A stretch of 64,000 nucleotides of DNA from Prochilodus magdalenae (lineage: Eukaryota > Chordata > Actinopteri > Characiformes > Prochilodontidae). Made by a program: the position numbers and the translations under genes. The stretch's first letter is position 1; each line of letters starts with the position of its first letter. Positions 11,160 to 22,033 of this stretch are shown here, piece after piece. Below the pieces are notes generated by a model. That model made no database searches, was not told the origin of the DNA, and was given only the letters and a program-made list of their open reading frames with translations. The stretch lies in contig JAMWET010006551.1 in NCBI GenBank assembly GCA_024036415.1, positions 57,501 to 121,500 on the forward strand, given 5' to 3'.

Positions 11160-13160
11160 ATTCACGCGTCATTACAGCAGAGTTGATCACTGTAATGGTC
11201 CTCTTACAGCAGAGAGGATGTAAGGACCACTGTAATGGTCCTCTAACAGCAGAGTGGATCACTGTAATGGTCCTCTAACAGCAGAGTGGATCACTGTAAT
11301 GGTCCTCTTACAGCAGAGTTGATCACTGTAATGGTCGTCTAACAGCAGAGTGGATCACTGTAATGGTCCTCTTACAGCAGAGTTGATCACTGTAATGGTG
11401 CTCCTACACAAGCCAGAGTGATCATCACAATGTAATGGTCCTCTAACAGCCCAGAGTTGGATCACTGTGTACATGGTCCCTCCTTACAGCAGCAAATAGT
11501 CGATCACTGTAATGGTCCTCCTTACAGCAGAGAGTGGATCACTGTAACAAATGGTCCTCTAACAGACAGAGTTGCATCACTGTAATGGTCCCTCTAACAG
11601 CAGAGTTGAATCTACTTGTAATACATCTCTCATACGCAGAGTCCGTCACTGTAATGGTCTCTTTACAGCAAGATCGATCACTGTAATTGGTCCTCATTAC
11701 ACAGCTGCAGCAGTGTATGGTCCTCTAACAGCTTAATGGTCCTCTCTTACAGGCAGAGTGGAATCACACTGTGTACAACTGGTCCCTATTACAAGTTACA
11801 GTGGTATCACTGTCAAAATGGTCATCCTACAGCAGCAGTTGATCAACTGTGTGTAATGGTCCTCTACTATTACATTTGATCATCTGTAGTTGGTATCCTA
11901 CCCACAGCAAGAGAGTGGATCACTGTAATGGTCCGTCAAAGTCTTAGTTCGATTACAGTAATAATCACTATTCAGCAGATGTTGTCCTCCCACAAGCTTG
12001 CAGCATGTTGATCACTGTAATGGTCCTCTTACAGCCCAGAGTTTAGTTGATCACTTTACATTGTCCTTCCTACAGCAGAGATGCGATCACTGTAAATGAG
12101 TCCTCTCTACAGCAGAGTTGATAAAACTGTAATGGTCACTCCCACAGCAGAGATTTGCATCACTGTAATAGTTCTCCCATTCCAGCAGAGAGCTTGATCA
12201 CTGTAATGCCGTCCTTCCTAACAGTGACAGAGGTGTTGATCCCACTGTAATGGTCCTCTTACAGCAGAGTAATCACTGTAGTGGTCCTCTTACTGCTTAG
12301 AGAGTTGATCACTGTTAGATGGTCCTCTCTACAGCACACAGAACTGTTGATCACTGTAATGAGTCCTTTCTTACAGCAGAGTTGTTGATCTACTGTAAAT
12401 GGTCCTCTTTTACAGCAGAGTGGTTTATCATCGTAGTGGTCCTAGCTAGAGTCTAGATTTTTGATCACTGTAATTGGTCCTCCCTACAGCCATGATGTTG
12501 ATCCATCTGTATGATGGTCCTTCTTTACAGCAGAGTTGATCACTGTTAATGGTACTCTGGTACCAGCATGATTAGTGGATGCATGTATATTTCCTCTCTT
12601 ACAGCAGAGCTTGATCATCTGTTAGTGGTCCTCCCCACCACAGCAGATTCTGTCTGTGATCATGTAATGAGCACACGTCCTCTTACATGCAGAGTTTTGA
12701 TCACTAGTAATCGCGTACTCTCTTACAGACAGAGTTTGTCACCTCGTACATGGTCCTCTCTTTACACAGAGTGGATGACTGTAGTGGTCCTCCCACAGCC
12801 AGTCGTTGATCACTGTAAATGGTCCTCTTAAGCCCAGAGTTGAACACTGTAAGGCGTCCTCTTACAGCCAGAGATTGCAGCACTGTAATGGTCCCTCTTA
12901 CAGCAGACGCTGAGACACTGTACATGCCCGTTTCTCTTACAGCTAGAGTTGATCAACTGTAGGTGTCACTTCACAGCAGACGTGGATCACTGTAATGCAG
13001 TCCTCTTATTACAGTTGGATCACTGTAATGGTCCTCTTATTACAGTGGATCACTGTAATGGTCCTCCCACAGCAGAGTTGATCACTGTAATGGTCCTCTT
13101 ACAGCAGAGTGGATCACTGTAATGGTCCTCTTACAGCAGAGTGGATCACTGTGATTACAG
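11160..13160 (+). repeat. 32-bp minisatellite array 1
   Basis: About 60 units of GATCACTGTAATGGTCCTCT plus TACAGCAGAGTT. Units are clean at both ends (to about 11400 and after about 13000) but full of 1-5-base insertions between. The same unit forms array 2 at 44860-46225. The right flank (13160-13600) is LINE 3' sequence. Confidence 0.95.
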
Positions 13161-13600
13161 ACTACATAAAGTCTCTCTGCTTTTGTTCCAGCTCATGATT
13201 TTAGATGTGCAGATACTGACCATCTGTATAAACCTTTAGTAAAGAACAGGAAAGGTGGAGATACTCTTTCAGTTACTCTCCTCCTAAACTGTGGAGTTCA
13301 GTTTAGCTTCTATTAGACAGTCAAGCTCAGAGCTCACTCTAATAAACGTTTATAAATGTATCCCTATGCACCATATTTAATTATAAGTATATATTGTGAT
13401 ATTTATAAAATTAATTTGTGTCTTTAGCTCATTAAGCGTATACTTTCGTCCATTACTGAAGTCAACTGTCTGTAAAGCACTTTGAGCTGCCAGTGGTATA
13501 AAAAGTGCTCTATAAATAAATAACATCATCATCATCATCATCATCATCATTATTATTATTATTATTATTATTATTGTTATTATTATTATTATAATAACAT
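13160..13600 (+). mobile_element. LINE 3' end with (ATC)n(ATT)n tail
   Basis: Sequence such as ATACTGACCATCTGTATAAA and GGAAAGGTGGAGATACTCTT leads to AAAAGTGCTCTATAAATAAA and a trinucleotide tail at 13527-13595. This tail form is usual for L2/CR1-type LINE 3' ends in fish. It continues the element in which the 32-bp minisatellite expanded. Confidence 0.65.
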
Positions 13601-14369
13601 TTCTCAACTTCTTTGTTACACCATGTTCTGCATGGTCTAGTACAGCATTATGTTTTTGCCATTTTTATTCATAAACTAAATATTGACTTTTATATGACGT
13701 CACTCTCTCTGACTACTGCCACGTGGCTAGAAGGCTAATTAAGATAACAGTTAAGATAAGAACTGGCAGATGAGAGAACAAACCTCAGAATTTCCAACTT
13801 ATGACCATGGGTTCATGCTGTCTTCTCTTGGCTAATTCACTGATGCCAGTTGAACAACAGTGATTATAGGGGGAGGTTTGGATCTCTCTTTTTTTACCTC
13901 TATAAATCCAAATATAGTCAACAGCTATTAAAAAAGCCCCCAGAGTGCAGTCATACACATGGTCGCACTCCACTAATCCTACCCGGTCCGTGTCTCCCAT
14001 CTACTGATTGCACCAGCTGTCACCGGCAGTATATAAGCCTGTCTCCACCCAAGAATGTGCACGTCCTGTATAGACACAAGTGCACTTGGTGCAGTCCTCC
14101 CATCATGGCCATGAGCTGTCTCCTACCTCTCACATCGGTCACCGCCTCTCAGCTGACAGGTGCATCAACAGCATACAAGTTGGTTCTCTATTTCTTTCCG
14201 AGGTCCTTGTCTTACAGTGCTGGGCAGTGCAGACCTAATGTCTTATCTCTTTGTTAAGAATGAGCTTTGCCATCACTGATTCTGTGATGGCTGTTTTATG
14301 GTTAGCCAGTATTTACCAATTAGCTATGAAACAGTATTGTAAAGTGTTACTGATATTATGCAGAGTTGA

Positions 14370-14421
<52 letters not shown>

Positions 14422-15055
14422 TAAATATAAAATTTTGTCTTGGGTCTCAAGGACCCTTCTCACCACTCCCTAATTATTTCACGTCTCTTGACATATCCAC
14501 CATTTAGATTCTCACTTCACAGTGACTTTGCAAAAGTACTTTTACTTCCAACTCTTCCATTTATTTGATAATGTCCACTGTTTGTCCTTTACAAACGCGA
14601 CCCTCATTTCAGCTCCGGATCTAAACCTTTTGACTGTCATCAATTTACTAATAGCCTTTATTGGTTATTTTAATTTCTTAAATAATAGAGTTTTATATAT
14701 AACCACAGAAGTGTATTTCCTAAAGAAAATGCAGAGTGATTGTACAGCTTAAGCTTTTTGCTATGCATTTGCTAATGTAACACTTGTGTGCCAGGGGCTA
14801 TCACAAAGGGTTATGTTTGTGGACCAGTTCTAGGCTCATGGGAGTGGTGTAACAGTAAACGACCAGAGACACCAGTATACAGGGTTACTTTGGTGTTTAG
14901 TGACCAAACATGTGACAGACAGACATTTATACCCAACTGGCACATACCTGTCAGTTATCAAATTAATAAATAAGTCAGAGAAGCAACAGTCAGCTACTAT
15001 ATTGTATTTTGAGTTTTATATTATGGGTATTATTATTATTTAAGCTCCTTAATTA
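13600..15055. other. No gene recognised
   Basis: Contains a (TA)n tract at about 14371-14415. A plus-strand open frame at 13850-14257 has no recognisable domain. A transmembrane or C2 exon for gene B was looked for and not seen. Confidence 0.35.
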
Positions 15056-16800
15056 CAAACCGGATTCCAAAAAAGTTGGCACACTAAACAAATTGTGAAT
15101 AAAAACTGAATGCAATGATGTGGAGGTGCCAACGTCTAATATTTTATTCAGAATAGAACACAAATCACAGATCAAAAGTTTAAACTGAGAGAATGTATCA
15201 TTTTAAGGGAAAAATATGTTGTTTCAAAATTTCATGGCATCAACAAATCCCAACAAAAGTTGGGGACAAGTAGCAATAAGTGGATGGAAAAAAGGAAATG
15301 AGCATATAACACACAGCTGGGAACAGCTTGGAATAACCAATTAAACACTAATTAGGTCAAAATTTGACAACATGATTTGGGTAGTATAACAAAAAGAAAA
15401 GAGCTTCTCAGAGTGTCAGTGTCTCTCTGAAGCCAAGGATGGTAAGAGGATCACCAAATTCCCACCATTGTTGCGCAGAAAGATTATAGTGCAGCAATTA
15501 CAGAATGGTGGTTACCCAGCGTCAAATAGCAAAGACTTTTAAGTTATCATCATCAAACCGTGCATAACATCATCAAAAGATTCAGAGAATCTGGAACAAT
15601 CGCTGTGCGTAAGGGGTCAAGGCCGTAAAAACTCTACTGGATGCTCGTGATCCTCCGGGCTCCCCTTAAACGTCACTGCACCTCAAACAGGAACGCCACT
15701 GTCAAGGAAAATAAACAGAATGGGCTCAGGAAATACTTCCAGAAAGCATCGTCAGTGAACACAGTCCACCGTGCCATCCGCCGCTGCCAGCTGGAAACTC
15801 TACAGTGCAAAAAGGAAAGCCATTTCTAAGCAAGCTCCACACAAGCTCAGACGTCTGCACTGGGCCAGGGGGTCTTTTATAAATGGAGTGTGGCTCAAAG
15901 AACTGTTCTGTCCTCAGATTGAATTGCGACTTTGGTTCTGTGGTCGTGGGTCCAGATGAGTCCACGATTTGAAGTTCTTTATGGAACACTGGGGCTACAC
16001 GCCATGCCATGTCATCCCGGACCAGAGAGGACAAGGATAAACCCAAGTTGTTATCAAACGCTCCGTTCAGAAGCCTGCATCACTGATGGTGTGGGGTTGC
16101 ATGGATGCTTGTGGCATGGGCAGCTTGCATGTCTGGAAAGGCAACCATTAATGCAGAGACTGAAACTATGTTCAGGTTCTAGGAACAACATATGCTCTCC
16201 CATCTAGACGTCATCTCTTTCAGGGAAGACCCTTGCATTCTTCAACAAGATAATGCCAGACCACATTTCTGCAGCAATCACAACATCATGGCTACGTAGG
16301 AGAAGGATCCGGGTACTGAAATGGCCAGCCTGCAGTCCAGATCTTTCACCTATAGAGAACATTTGGCGCATCATAAAGAGGAAGATGCGACAAAGAAGGC
16401 CCAAGACGATTGAACAGTTAGAGGCCTGTATTAGACATGAGTGGGAGCATTCCTATCTCTAAACTTGAGAAACTGGTCTCCTCTGTCCCCAGACGTCTGT
16501 TGAGTGTTGTAAGAAGAAGGGGGGATGCCACACAGTGGTAAAAATGGCCTTGTCCCAACTTTTTTGGGATTTGTTGACGCCATGAAATTTTGAAAACAAA
16601 ACATATTTTTTTTTCCCATAAAATGATACATTCTCTCAGTTTAAAAAACTTTTGATCTGTGATTTGTGTTTCTATTCTGAAGTTGGTTAAAATATTAGAT
16701 GTTGGCAGAACCACCAACAAAAGTTGGCACCTCCACATCATTGCATTCAGTTTTTATTCACAATTTGTTTAGTGTCCCAACTTTTTTGGAATCCGGTTTG
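15056..16800 (+). mobile_element. Tc1/mariner-type element, full length but dead
   Basis: Inverted termini CAAACCGGATTCCAAAAAAG / CTTTTTTGGAATCCGGTTTG bounded by TA on both sides; the terminal inverted repeats extend over about 200 bp. Between them, transposase pieces in shifting plus-strand frames: a helix-turn-helix-like part near 15550-15620 (IIKRFRESGTIAVRKG), an HxxW-type stretch near 15850, GSLHVWKG near 16120, FQQDNARPH near 16245, then CSPDLSPIENIW and RIIKRKMRQRRPKTIEQLE (16340-16410). Frameshifts separate the catalytic D positions, so no functional transposase is encoded. Confidence 0.92.
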
Positions 16801-16802
16801 TA

Positions 16803-18254
16803 GGATGTATTAGATCAAGTTTAGTTAGTTTATATTAGCTTATATTCACTATGGATTTATTTGTGTTAGTTTAGTTCAGTCAGTTTACAATAAGGTTAAA
16901 TCAATACTGGTCCGTTCTAATTCATTTGTTGACCCAGTGCCTGCGGATTCTTTTTGGTTCACAGGTTAAATGGTTAGTATATTATATAGTTTATAGTTAA
17001 TATAGTTTATGGTGGCAATTCACAATTATATTTCTTTCCTGTGTAGGCTGAATATTGTGAGAGTTAACCTTTTTTTTTTTTGGTTTCCCAGGATGATTCT
17101 GCTCAACCAGACCTTTAGAATTCCTGATGAATACAACAATGAATATACCCCTGCCTTAATTTTCACGGTTTCATTTAACCGATGCACAATTAACATGACA
17201 CATACATATTTTATTCAAAACCAATGAACGAAACAAGAAGAGGAATGCGTGAATTTACACTTCACTCAATATTTTGATAGTGCTCTAGAACAGTTCTGTT
17301 CTTGAATGTCCAAGGATGTTCCAGGTAAGAAAAAAAAGTGAAAGAAAAACACAGGGTCCTTGTTTCTTCTTAAAGTAGTTTCTTTCCCCAGGTTTTTTAG
17401 ATACTCAAAATTGTTCCGTTTAAACTTCCAAAACTTCCAAGAGCAATCCAGGTCCTACCGTAGAGGAGGATCGGTTCACTTTTTAGCTGTTAATAGGCCC
17501 GAGATCCGGGGTTGGCTCGACAATTAACGTTCGATTCAATAAATATCAGCAGTAATTCACAAAATTTAACGACCTTTATTCATTTTACAGGATTTTAATA
17601 TGAACTTCTCAGTATTATTTATTTATTAATTAATGACTAATTATTCAATACTTTGGATGGTTTGATATGACCATATTATAACATGGGTTACACTAAGGTG
17701 TTACTAGGCAGTTGCAAAGGTATCTCAGATTATTGCTATGGTGTTGCTAGGCGGTTGTGATCTGATATAGTATCTGATATAGTTGTATATGATAGTATAG
17801 TTGAATGTTTGCTGCTAACAGAAAACCACTCCAGTCGTTCTGGAGCACCTGGTACCAAGATCCCCCCAGCCGCTAACTGCAAGCTGTGTTCTTTTGCACG
17901 CTTTGGTTTGTGTTCTTTAAGAGGAAGTATTTCTTATATCTGCTGCCCCTAGAGCAGCTAATCTTACAGTTCAGCTTTACATAACATAAACATCACCTCC
18001 AATATATTGTTATGATTCTCTATGTGTTCTTTTTTCCTAAATCATCTAAACTAGTACAGTACAGGCTCCTCACCTCCTTCTCTTCCATTCAGCTTTACAC
18101 TTACTGCCCCCATGTGGATTTTGCGTGTCATCACAATCATGTGAATGCAACTAAAGTACTTTTGCATGCATGCATAGCACATCTTTGCTATTTTACATTA
18201 AGAATTTTTCTTCTTGAATTGCTGCACTAGTAAATAACACATTAAATGATAAGT

Positions 18255-18297
<43 letters not shown>

Positions 18298-18580
18298 GTA
18301 TACTACATGAAGTCTACTGAGTAGATGAGTACTCTGAAGACTACATGTGTTTACTGAAAATCAGAGGAAACTATTTTGTCTTTCTGTCATGTCATTTAAA
18401 TACAGGGTTTACACTACTTTTACACCATTGCATTCTGCTTTTACACATCACTCCAGTTACACAGCATGAGCATCAGAATGAAGGGGCACAGAGTCTTCAT
18501 CAAACCCACAGATACATCAGCAGAACCTGAAACACACAACAAAACATATGTATATATAAAAACCGTTTATATACATTCAT
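16803..18580. other. No gene recognised
   Basis: AT-rich, with (TA)n at 18257-18296. Short open frames only. Nothing alignable to the receptor exons was found. Confidence 0.35.
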
Positions 18581-18589
18581 TATCAATAG

Positions 18590-20305
18590 AATGTTTGCAC
18601 CCAGAAGGAGGTGTGGGAGTGCAGGTGTGTTGGGAAGGAAGATGAAGGTGACCAGGATCAATACCTGATGATAAATTTAGACTGATATGATCAATATTTA
18701 TTGAGCTACACATACAGAAGTCTGTCTCCCAGTATGGCGTCGGGCCGCCATGTTGGCTAACTTAGCATGCCAGAAGTCTCGGTATGAAGACACCAAAACG
18801 TGCCATCTACAGAAATTCTCTGAAGACTCTGCCATTGTTGGCTACATCTCTGGTACCAACAGAACTTTACAGAACCTCCACATCAACACAGGGAAAACCA
18901 AAGAGCTGGTGGTGGATTTCCGCAGGACTAAGTTCTTTTCAATCACTCCAGTGAACATCCAGGGAACCTACAAGTACAACAAACTGGACTGGTCGGACAA
19001 CAGGGCAGACTCTGCTGAGAAGGCTCCGGTCATTTAGGATACAGGGTTCACTCCTCCACACTGTTTATGACTCTGTGGTGGCATCAGCCATCTTCTACAG
19101 CATTGTCTGCTGTGGAGGGCGGTATCACGACTGCAGATAAGAAAACACTGGACAAGCTGATCAGGAGGGCAGGTTCTCTTCTGGGCTGTGCGTTGGACCC
19201 AGTGGAGGTAGCTGGGGAGAGAAGGATGTTGGCTAAGCTGGCATCCATAATGGAGAACACCTCTCACCCACTACAAGAGATGATTGCAGCACTGGCCAGC
19301 ACCTTCAGTGACAGATTCCTCCACCTGCAAAGTGTGTTAAGGAGAGATACTGCAGCTCTTTTCTCCTGCTCTTAGGCCCTATAACTGGCACCTCCCCAAC
19401 CAAAGCATCAGACGCTCACTATCAAACAATCTATATGGACCCATATCTATTTATATATTCAATGTGACTGAATTTTTTGTGCAATATTTGCTGCTGCACC
19501 TCAACACCTGCTGCACTTCATCAGTATTTATGTAACTGGTATGAGATAACAGGAACTGTACCATGTCTATCTTTGCAACTAAACAGGTAAAATTGCTTAA
19601 CAATAGAGATTTATTTATTATAATGTATTATATATAACTTGCACTTTTGTCTACCTCTTGCTCTGTATCTGAATACTGCATATTGTACAGTATATTCATA
19701 CTATAACAATGTAAATTCATTATCCCCATGTGGGATGTTAAAAAGCAAATCTTATCTTAACACATTAGCCACAACCAGGTATGCCATAGAAACATCTAGC
19801 AACACCACGTCACCGTCACCAAAGACTGCAGTGGTGTCGTACCAGACTGTCATGGAGTGACTCAGAATGGCAGCGGGTCATCTTCAGTGACGAGTCCCGC
19901 TTTAGTGTTGGTGGAGACGCCCAACGAATCCGTGTGTGGAGGCACCGTGGTCAGCACCAAGATGAACGGTTTGTTGTCGCACGTCCAGAAGGCCTGGTGT
20001 CACTCCACCTCCACCCCTACCGCACCATCTGCAGGAACTGTGTGAGGATGTTCAAGCTGCATGGGATGGATTATCACAGGACACCATTAGGAACCTCTAC
20101 AGCTCCATACCGAGACGTCTGGCGTGTTGGGTTAGCAAACACGGCGGCCCGACGCCATACTGAGAGATAGACTTCTGTATGTGTAGCTCAATAAATATTG
20201 ATCATATCAGTCTAAATTTATCATCAGGTATTGATCCTGGTCACCTTTATCTCCCTTCCTAACACACCTGCACTCCCACACCTCCTTCTGGGTGCAGCTG
20301 TTCTA
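18590..20305 (+). mobile_element. Tc1-type element (family with GCACCCAGAAGGAGG termini), with LINE inside
   Basis: Inverted termini of about 170 bp: GCACCCAGAAGGAGGTGTGG at 18598 onward and its reverse complement ending near 20298. The plus-strand transposase C-terminal half remains at 19840-20170: SEWQRVIFSDESRFSVGGDA, RIRVWRHRGQHQDERFVV, then a deletion to the terminal TIRNLYSS-type tail. The first catalytic D region (SDESRF) is present; the second and third are deleted. Copies or pieces of the same family lie at 37250-37600, 49665-50165 and 54655-55080. Confidence 0.85.
18765..19765 (+). mobile_element. LINE ORF2 3' fragment nested in Tc1-type element
   Basis: Reads INTGKTKELVVDFRRTKFF near 18880, NKLDWSDN near 18980, then DKKTLDKLIRRAGSLLGCAL and GERRMLAKLASIMENTSHPL near 19140-19270, the conserved C-terminal part of fish LINE ORF2. 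It ends in CCCATGTGGGATGTTAAAAA-type 3' sequence at about 19730 with TCTTATCTTA tail. The frames are broken. Its position between the two halves of the Tc1-type element shows that it inserted later. Confidence 0.8.
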
Positions 20306-20324
20306 TTTGACATTCTATTTTATG

Positions 20325-20975
20325 GCTGTATTTGAAATGGCACACTACTGCACACTGCATATTACAGTAGTATGTACTGCACACTGTATACGCCCCCTGT
20401 GTGTGGTATACAGTACAGTACCAAGTTCTGACCTACAGTGTAGTATACTAATACAGTCACATGACCAGTTACCTCACATTTACCTCAGAGCTGTTATTAC
20501 TGTATCCACTGTTTAGAGCTAGCTGCTGCTAACGCTGCTCAGTTCACCTAGCTGTTAGCTCCCCTCGGCTACTTCACTCTAAAACTGATCCTCTAAAGCG
20601 AGTTTATCTTTTATTAATCTTCAGACCTGTATATTTAACTTTCTGAGGCTCATTCTGATGAACACACCCCCCATTACAATCACTACACCCACATTTATAC
20701 TCTTAGTGGGCTGCGGTTAGCTCCCCAGTGTTACCCGCCGCCATTTTCTCTGGCTGAAGCAGGCTGAGAGCTGGTGAGGGTGCGGAGCATGATGGGATAC
20801 AGTATACCATGAAGATAGCTACACCTGTATACTAGAACCTCTGACTGGAGTAGTCACCATCTGGGTATCTGAAGTACATTACAGATCTTCAGTTTGGTCA
20901 CATACTTCATACTTCTATTAGGTATATTTAGTGCACGTGTAGTATGTAGTATGCCAGTCTGAATAAAGTTGATGA
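20325..20975. mobile_element. Possible MITE with CACTACTGCACACT-type termini
   Basis: The left edge TTTGAAATGGCACACTACTG and the reverse complement of the right edge (CAGACTGGCATACTACATAC) are similar, and the interior has no coding signal (GCCGCCATTTTCTCTGGCTG near 20739). Looks like a fish non-autonomous DNA transposon; superfamily not decided. Confidence 0.4.
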
Positions 20976-20979
20976 GTTG

Positions 20980-21736
20980 ACTTTAGTACTCTTACTCAAG
21001 TGGAGGTCCAAAGGGAGGAACATTTACTTTTACTGGAGGCTACTTTAACTCAGCTACATGGTTTGTGTACTACAACTAGTTCCAGAACTGCCTGCTCACT
21101 TTTAAAATTTTTCAAAGTTGCTCAGTAATTACAGCTTTAAACTCAAATAACGGAAAAGAAAAATAACCATCAATACGAGGAGGGAAATTTTGACAGATGA
21201 GAAAATCACCAAAAAAATGAAAAATGTGATGTGTGAATTAAAGAATTAAATACCTGCCATCACATGAAATTTGTCCAAGAGAAATATTGTTGCTGTCCAA
21301 TGTCTCCATTTTTGTTGATTTTTTTTACTTTTATGCATTTTTTCCAATTTGAACACAGCAGCTGTTGTTTACACTGTGTGAATATTTCATGGTGAATGGA
21401 CCAACAGAAATGGCTCAAAATTGCATGGGAAAAAGTCTGGTTCCACTGACTTGCATTAAAGTTAAATCAGTTTTTTTTCACATGACTCCACTCTTAAAGG
21501 GCAGGACTAAATTGCTATAAGCTTAATAGGTGAGTGTATAAAAGTTAATTGGTTTTCATGACATAAAAAAAGGAAATCAGGCTTTTTGCAGATTATTGAT
21601 GAAGAAGAGAATGACACATTTTGAAACTTTTACATGACCTGAGTAGTGTGCTCAGTGACGGTGCACTTTTTTTAAGCTGTCAGAGAAACTCAGTACTGCA
21701 CATTTATGTTAATAAATGACATTATGTCGGACCTAC
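20980..21736. other. No gene recognised; expected site of gene B C2/TM exons
   Basis: This is where the C2 exon would be expected by comparison with gene C (1.3 kb beyond the V exon). I see no cysteine-rich or hydrophobic exon in it. Confidence 0.35.
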
Positions 21737-22033
21737 CAGACACAATGAGTCTGTACTCCGCCACAGTTGTTTCTTGTGCCCCAGATGCTCTCGCTTGATA
21801 TGGTCCATTATCAGTCTTCTGTAGGTTCTTCAGGGTCAGACTGTGGGTTCTATTATTAAACTCCACTCTGTCTTTATAACCAGGATCCGGTATAGATTTG
21901 TTAAATTTATGATAATATTTTAGAATAGTAACAGATTTGTTAAACACCCAGATTAAATCAGTATTTTGGGGTACTGTATGCTGAGTGTCCAGTTGAACAA
22001 AATCTCCAACCTTTCCAAACACATCCTTGGACA
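21737..22033 (-). CDS. Gene B exon 2: V-type Ig domain
   Basis: A 297-bp phase 1-1 exon with acceptor TCTCTCTACAG and donor GTAGGT. The V-set layout is clear: GDFVQLDTQ (B), DLIWVFNK (C), DRVEFNNRTHSLTLKNLQ (E), DNGPYQAR (F), ending EYRLIVSG. It contains no cysteine. There are three sequons (NKS twice, NRT). DNGPYQAR departs from the DSGLYEAR found in the other copies, including a proline in the F strand, which could weaken the fold and hints at relaxed selection. Confidence 0.88.

Noticed and set aside
13850..14257. 135-codon plus-strand open frame
   Set aside because: Composition is not protein-like in a convincing way and no domain is recognised.
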